From contig JAFLDC010000128.1 of the NCBI GenBank assembly GCA_017302775.1, forward strand, positions 1 through 7,303: a stretch of DNA of 7,303 bases. The letters run 5' to 3'. The stretch's first letter is position 1. The number at the start of each line of letters is the position of its first letter. A program made the translations under genes and the position numbers. Source of the DNA: Sphingomonadales bacterium (GTDB lineage Bacteria; Pseudomonadota; Alphaproteobacteria; Sphingomonadales; Sphingomonadaceae). The notes below the pieces were generated by a model. That model had not been told where the DNA came from, did no database searches, and saw only the letters and a program-made list of their open reading frames with translations. Below, in pieces: positions 4,685 through 7,303 of this stretch.

Positions 4685-5551
4685 ATGAGCCGACCGACTA
4701 ACCTGCGCCGCCTGGCAGCCGCCGGCATGGCTGCCGCGCTGAGCCTGTTGCTTACCGCTTGCCTAGTGACCCCTGGCAAATTCATCGCCACCCTCGATCT
4801 GCGCAAGGACGGACAGTTTACATACAGCTACAAGGGCGAGATTTTCATTCTTGGACTGTCCGATCTGATGAAGGCCAGCCAGGTACCCGAAAAGTTCGAG
4901 CCACGTCTCTGCTATGCCGACGATGACTCGGAGAAGGAGCGCCCTTGCTCCAAGGAAGAACTCGACAACCAGCGGACCGAATGGGACAACGAGCAGCAGG
5001 TCAAGGCCGATAAAGACAAGAAAGATCTCGAGATGGCAAAGGCCATGCTCGGCGGGATCGATCCAAGCGATCCGAAGGCGGCAGAGGAGCTTGCCGCTCG
5101 GCTGCGGCGGCAGCATGGCTGGAACGCCGTGGTATATAAAGGCAACGGATTGTACGACGTTGATTTCAAAGTCAGCGGCCAGTTGAGCCACGATTTTTCC
5201 TTCCCGACGATGGAGAAAATGCCTCAGATTGCGCCGTTCTTCATCCTTAACCGCCGTTCCGATGGCACCGTCCGCGTCGATTCCCCTGCCCTTGCTGCTG
5301 ATCAGACCGGCATGAGCGGCTTCGGTAATTTTGCGCAGATGATGGCGGCTGAAAAAGGCGCGGGAAGCAAGGACAATGTTCCTAATCAGCCCATGATCGA
5401 CGGCAAGTTTGTACTGACCACCGACGGCAGGATTTTGGCCAACAATACGGACGAAGGTCCCAAGGCCGATCCGGCTGGCCAGCGGCTTGAATGGGTCATC
5501 ACTCCGCGCGACAAGGCCGGACCGATGGCGCTCATCGGACTGGGGAAGTAG
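4685..5551 (+). CDS. Lipoprotein of unknown function
   Basis: A 288-residue predicted lipoprotein. Basic residues (RPTNLRR) precede a hydrophobic stretch and the lipobox LTAC, with the lipidated Cys at residue 26, so it would be exported and membrane-anchored. ATG 4685 is chosen over upstream in-frame starts because GGGGGGAAA at 4669-4677 precedes it and because it places the signal sequence at the N-terminus. The mature part opens with a beta-rich segment (GKFIATLDLRKDGQFTYSYKGEIF). A charged, probably coiled-coil helix follows at about 90-122, carrying Cys76 and Cys88 just before it as a possible disulfide. A second beta-rich half contains LYDVDFKVSGQLSHDFSF and DGKFVLTTDGRILANN. I do not recognise a named family. 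It probably shares a transcript with rlmB and ends 4 bases before a convergent gene. Confidence 0.85.
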   Translation: MSRPTNLRRLAAAGMAAALSLLLTACLVTPGKFIATLDLRKDGQFTYSYKGEIFILGLSDLMKASQVPEKFEPRLCYADDDSEKERPCSKEELDNQRTEWDNEQQVKADKDKKDLEMAKAMLGGIDPSDPKAAEELAARLRRQHGWNAVVYKGNGLYDVDFKVSGQLSHDFSFPTMEKMPQIAPFFILNRRSDGTVRVDSPALAADQTGMSGFGNFAQMMAAEKGAGSKDNVPNQPMIDGKFVLTTDGRILANNTDEGPKADPAGQRLEWVITPRDKAGPMALIGLGK

Positions 5552-5555
5552 TTGC

Positions 5556-6320
5556 CTAGCGGCGCTTCTTACCCTTGATCGCCGGAGGAGGAGTTGAGGC
5601 TGGCAGCGAAACGCTCAGCACCATTCTGACCCGCCGGGCAACCGGGCTGCCAGAAGCGTCGCGGTAGACGGGGTAGACCTGTCCGTAGTCGCATGGCATC
5701 GTCCAAAGCAGAAATTTGGCCGGATCCGGGCCTGAAACAAGTGAACAATCCGTCGCGCGGCCATCGGCACCGATCGTGAATGTGATGACGCTTTGACCTG
5801 GCATCGGGTTCTCCGGAAGAATAAGTTTAATCGGAGCCGCCGGAGCTTGCGGTATCGTCCAGCGAACCCGGCTGACGTACGTTCCGGTCGTCGGTTGGCC
5901 GTTTGCGTCGGTCGCTGGCATGAATGTCGCGCGTGCCGTCATAACCCTGCAGGTGGTAGCGTCCAGATCTGCCGAACCCGAACTGACGGTGATCGTGCAG
6001 CCGCTGACAAATCCGTCAGGTCCTACAGTAAGGCGATACGATACAACGCCCTCCCGCTGTTCGCGCAAGGCCAAGGCTGGATAGTCATTGGTTGTAACCC
6101 AATTCCCGGGTTGGCCAGCCGGGCTCGGCTGCCGCATTTTCCGCTGGGGGCCAGGTGACGGGGCCGTGGGTGCTGTCGGTGCTGGCAGCGTTGTCGTATG
6201 CGGTCGATCAAAGATTTGCGTATCGCTGGTCGTCACGACCGGCGGCGGCGGGGTCTGCGCTTGCGCCACCTGCGCCTCGGCCACTACCGCTGCGAACAGG
6301 ATTATACAGGTCAGACGCAT
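5556..6320 (-). CDS. Exported TonB C-terminal-domain protein with a degenerate second repeat
   Basis: A 254-residue envelope protein. The N-terminus MRLTCIILFAAVVAEAQVAQAQ is a signal peptide, likely cut after AQA, or a weak uncleaved anchor. Residues 23-72 are a Pro/Thr-rich linker typical of TonB-like proteins. Residues about 74-158 match a TonB C-terminal domain (YPALALREQREGVVSYRLTV, GPDGFVSGCTI, then ATFMPATDANGQP and a closing RVRWTIP strand). Residues about 164-238 repeat that layout in weaker form (GQSVITFTIGADGRATDCSL and later PVYRDASGSPVARRVRM). Each repeat holds a Cys pair, 108/124 and 192/210. ATG 6320 is preferred to an in-frame TTG at 6341 because AGGGGA lies just upstream. No exbB/exbD or receptor gene is in view, so a role in TonB-dependent uptake is not shown. 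The C-terminus is basic (KGKKRR). Confidence 0.82.
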   Translation of the reverse strand: MRLTCIILFAAVVAEAQVAQAQTPPPPVVTTSDTQIFDRPHTTTLPAPTAPTAPSPGPQRKMRQPSPAGQPGNWVTTNDYPALALREQREGVVSYRLTVGPDGFVSGCTITVSSGSADLDATTCRVMTARATFMPATDANGQPTTGTYVSRVRWTIPQAPAAPIKLILPENPMPGQSVITFTIGADGRATDCSLVSGPDPAKFLLWTMPCDYGQVYPVYRDASGSPVARRVRMVLSVSLPASTPPPAIKGKKRR

Positions 6321-6417
6321 GGCTTTTCCCCTTGAGGTCAATGGCGCAAAGCATAAGCGCTTTGGCTACACCAGCAACCCACTTGCCCCTGCCCCCCCAC
6401 GAACCTAAAGCGCGGCC
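6321..6417. promoter_or_regulatory. Divergent region between TonB-like gene and argJ
   Basis: These 97 bases separate the divergent starts and must carry both promoters. CAAAGC at 6347-6352 and GCTTTG at 6359-6364 form a 6-bp dyad with a 6-base spacer, a possible operator. A C-run follows at about 6391-6398. No Shine-Dalgarno match precedes argJ (only AAAG near 6407-6410), whereas the minus-strand gene has a good one. No confident -35/-10 pair was found. Confidence 0.4.
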
Positions 6418-7303
6418 ATGGCTCACTCCATCTCGCCCCTCGCTTGCCCATTCCCGACCATGCCGCCGATCCCAGGGGTAACGCTGCGCGTGGCACGCGC
6501 GGGCTATAAGGACTGGGGCCGGTGCGATCTGACCTATGTCGAACTGGCCGAAAACACCGTCGTGGCCGGAGTATTTACCCGCAATGTCTGCTGTTCATCT
6601 GAGGTGGAACTTGGCCGTGCCAATCTGGCGCAAGGCAGCGCCCGGGCACTGGTGGTCAATGCTGGCAACTCCAACGCCTTCACCGGCTATCGCGGGCGTG
6701 AGGCCGTGGAGCAGATCATGGCGCAGGTCGCCGAACATTTGGGCTGCGCTCCTCAACAGGTCTTTGTTTCTTCCACCGGGGTGATCGGCGTGCCGTTGCC
6801 CAAGGACAAGGCCCGAGCCGGGATCGCGGCTGCACTGATAGCGCAACCAAGTGACTGGCTGGATGCTGCCCAAACCATTGGCACGACTGACACCTTTGCC
6901 AAAGGCGCGACGGCTACGGCGGTGGTGGACGGAAAAACAGTTACGCTGTCAGCGATCATCAAAGGCAGCGGCATGATTGCGCCTGATATGGCAACCATGC
7001 TGGGCTATATATTTACCGATTGCGCGATTACGCCCGGCTTCCTTCAGCAATTGCTGAGCCAAGCCAATACGCGCACCTTCAGCTGTATCACGGTCGACAG
7101 TGACACCTCGACCAGCGATACGGTGCTGGCATTCGCCACCGGCGCGGCCGGCAATGCCGAGCTGACCGGGTTCGACAGCCCTGGTGCAGATGCCTTTGCC
7201 GCAGCCCTGCAAGATGTCTGCCTTCAGCTTGCGCAGCTGGTGGTTCGGGATGGTGAAGGAGCGCAGAAATTTATTGCCATAACAGTCAGTGGAGCAACGT
7301 CGG
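6418..7303 (+). CDS. argJ: Glutamate N-acetyltransferase / amino-acid acetyltransferase ArgJ, 3' end outside window
   Basis: Transfers the acetyl group from N-acetylornithine to glutamate, giving ornithine and N-acetylglutamate in cyclic arginine biosynthesis; bifunctional members also use acetyl-CoA. The frame is open to the right edge, so 295 of about 400 residues are visible. Motifs in order are the N-terminal PPIPGVTLRVARAGYK, NAGNSNAFTG (81-90), the oxyanion-hole STGVIG (119-124), and the autoprocessing site KGSGMIAPDMATMLG, where cleavage falls between Ala192 and the nucleophile Thr193. VDSDTSTSDTV (226-236) follows. All key residues are intact. ATG 6418 gives the normal ArgJ N-terminus, but no clear ribosome site precedes it; ATG 6460 is the alternative and has none either. 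It is divergent from the TonB-like gene. Mono- versus bifunctionality cannot be told from this part. Confidence 0.94.
   Translation, partial: MAHSISPLACPFPTMPPIPGVTLRVARAGYKDWGRCDLTYVELAENTVVAGVFTRNVCCSSEVELGRANLAQGSARALVVNAGNSNAFTGYRGREAVEQIMAQVAEHLGCAPQQVFVSSTGVIGVPLPKDKARAGIAAALIAQPSDWLDAAQTIGTTDTFAKGATATAVVDGKTVTLSAIIKGSGMIAPDMATMLGYIFTDCAITPGFLQQLLSQANTRTFSCITVDSDTSTSDTVLAFATGAAGNAELTGFDSPGADAFAAALQDVCLQLAQLVVRDGEGAQKFIAITVSGATS

Noticed and set aside
4763..5191. Minus-strand 142-codon hydrophobic frame inside the lipoprotein gene
   Set aside because: It looks membrane-like only because it reads the charged lipoprotein helix in reverse; the plus strand has the lipobox and ribosome site.
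6321..6341. TTG start seven codons upstream for the TonB-like gene
   Set aside because: It lacks its own ribosome site, and the AGGGGA that serves ATG 6320 would lie inside the coding sequence.
1..7303. CRISPR array, rRNA, riboswitch or insertion-sequence transposase
   Set aside because: No regularly spaced repeats, no rRNA-like sequence, no recognisable riboswitch and no transposase motifs were seen on either strand.

Overview
The window looks like one junction between an integrated mobile element (about 1-3740) and core chromosome (about 3770-7303) of a GC-rich alphaproteobacterium, most likely a member of the Sphingomonadales. That placement is an inference from the character of the RlmB, lipoprotein, TonB-like and ArgJ proteins and from the style of the P4-type integrase; no database search was possible.

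Left half, the element. It opens inside the C-terminal catalytic domain of a tyrosine recombinase (2-463) that still carries the HxxR box, the second His and the nucleophilic Tyr. A hypothetical gene overlaps the integrase stop by one base (463-1188). Next comes a 61-residue excisionase/MerR-type helix-turn-helix protein (1293-1478), a doubtful short ORF overlapping it (1475-1696), and a stretch with a 12-bp inverted repeat and short direct repeats that leads into another hypothetical protein (1880-2446). On the minus strand a two-gene unit encodes small multi-pass membrane proteins (2988-2698 and 2685-2479). It is divergent from a phage-repressor-like XRE regulator (3153-3488) whose Shine-Dalgarno sequence lies in a hairpin. 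This resembles an integrase, directionality-factor and repressor control set with a small membrane-protein cargo.

Junction. The 376 bases between the XRE gene and rlmB (3489-3864) hold no convincing gene. They contain a minus-strand terminator-like hairpin, a cluster of four GGGG tracts, a pair of direct repeats 12 bases apart that look like integrase arm sites, and a sequence resembling a tRNA 3' end followed by CCA repeats. The last two are the best guess for the element's end and attachment site.

Right half, the chromosome. rlmB (23S rRNA Gm2251 2'-O-methyltransferase, 3865-4665) is followed 19 bases later by a lipoprotein gene (4685-5551), probably in one transcript. Convergent to it, 4 bases away, is a secreted or membrane-anchored protein with one clear and one degenerate TonB C-terminal-like domain (6320-5556). 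Divergent from that is argJ (6418 to the window end), the arginine-biosynthesis acetyltransferase, cut by the right edge after its autoprocessing site. The right half is ordinary housekeeping DNA; the unexplained content is in the element and at the junction.
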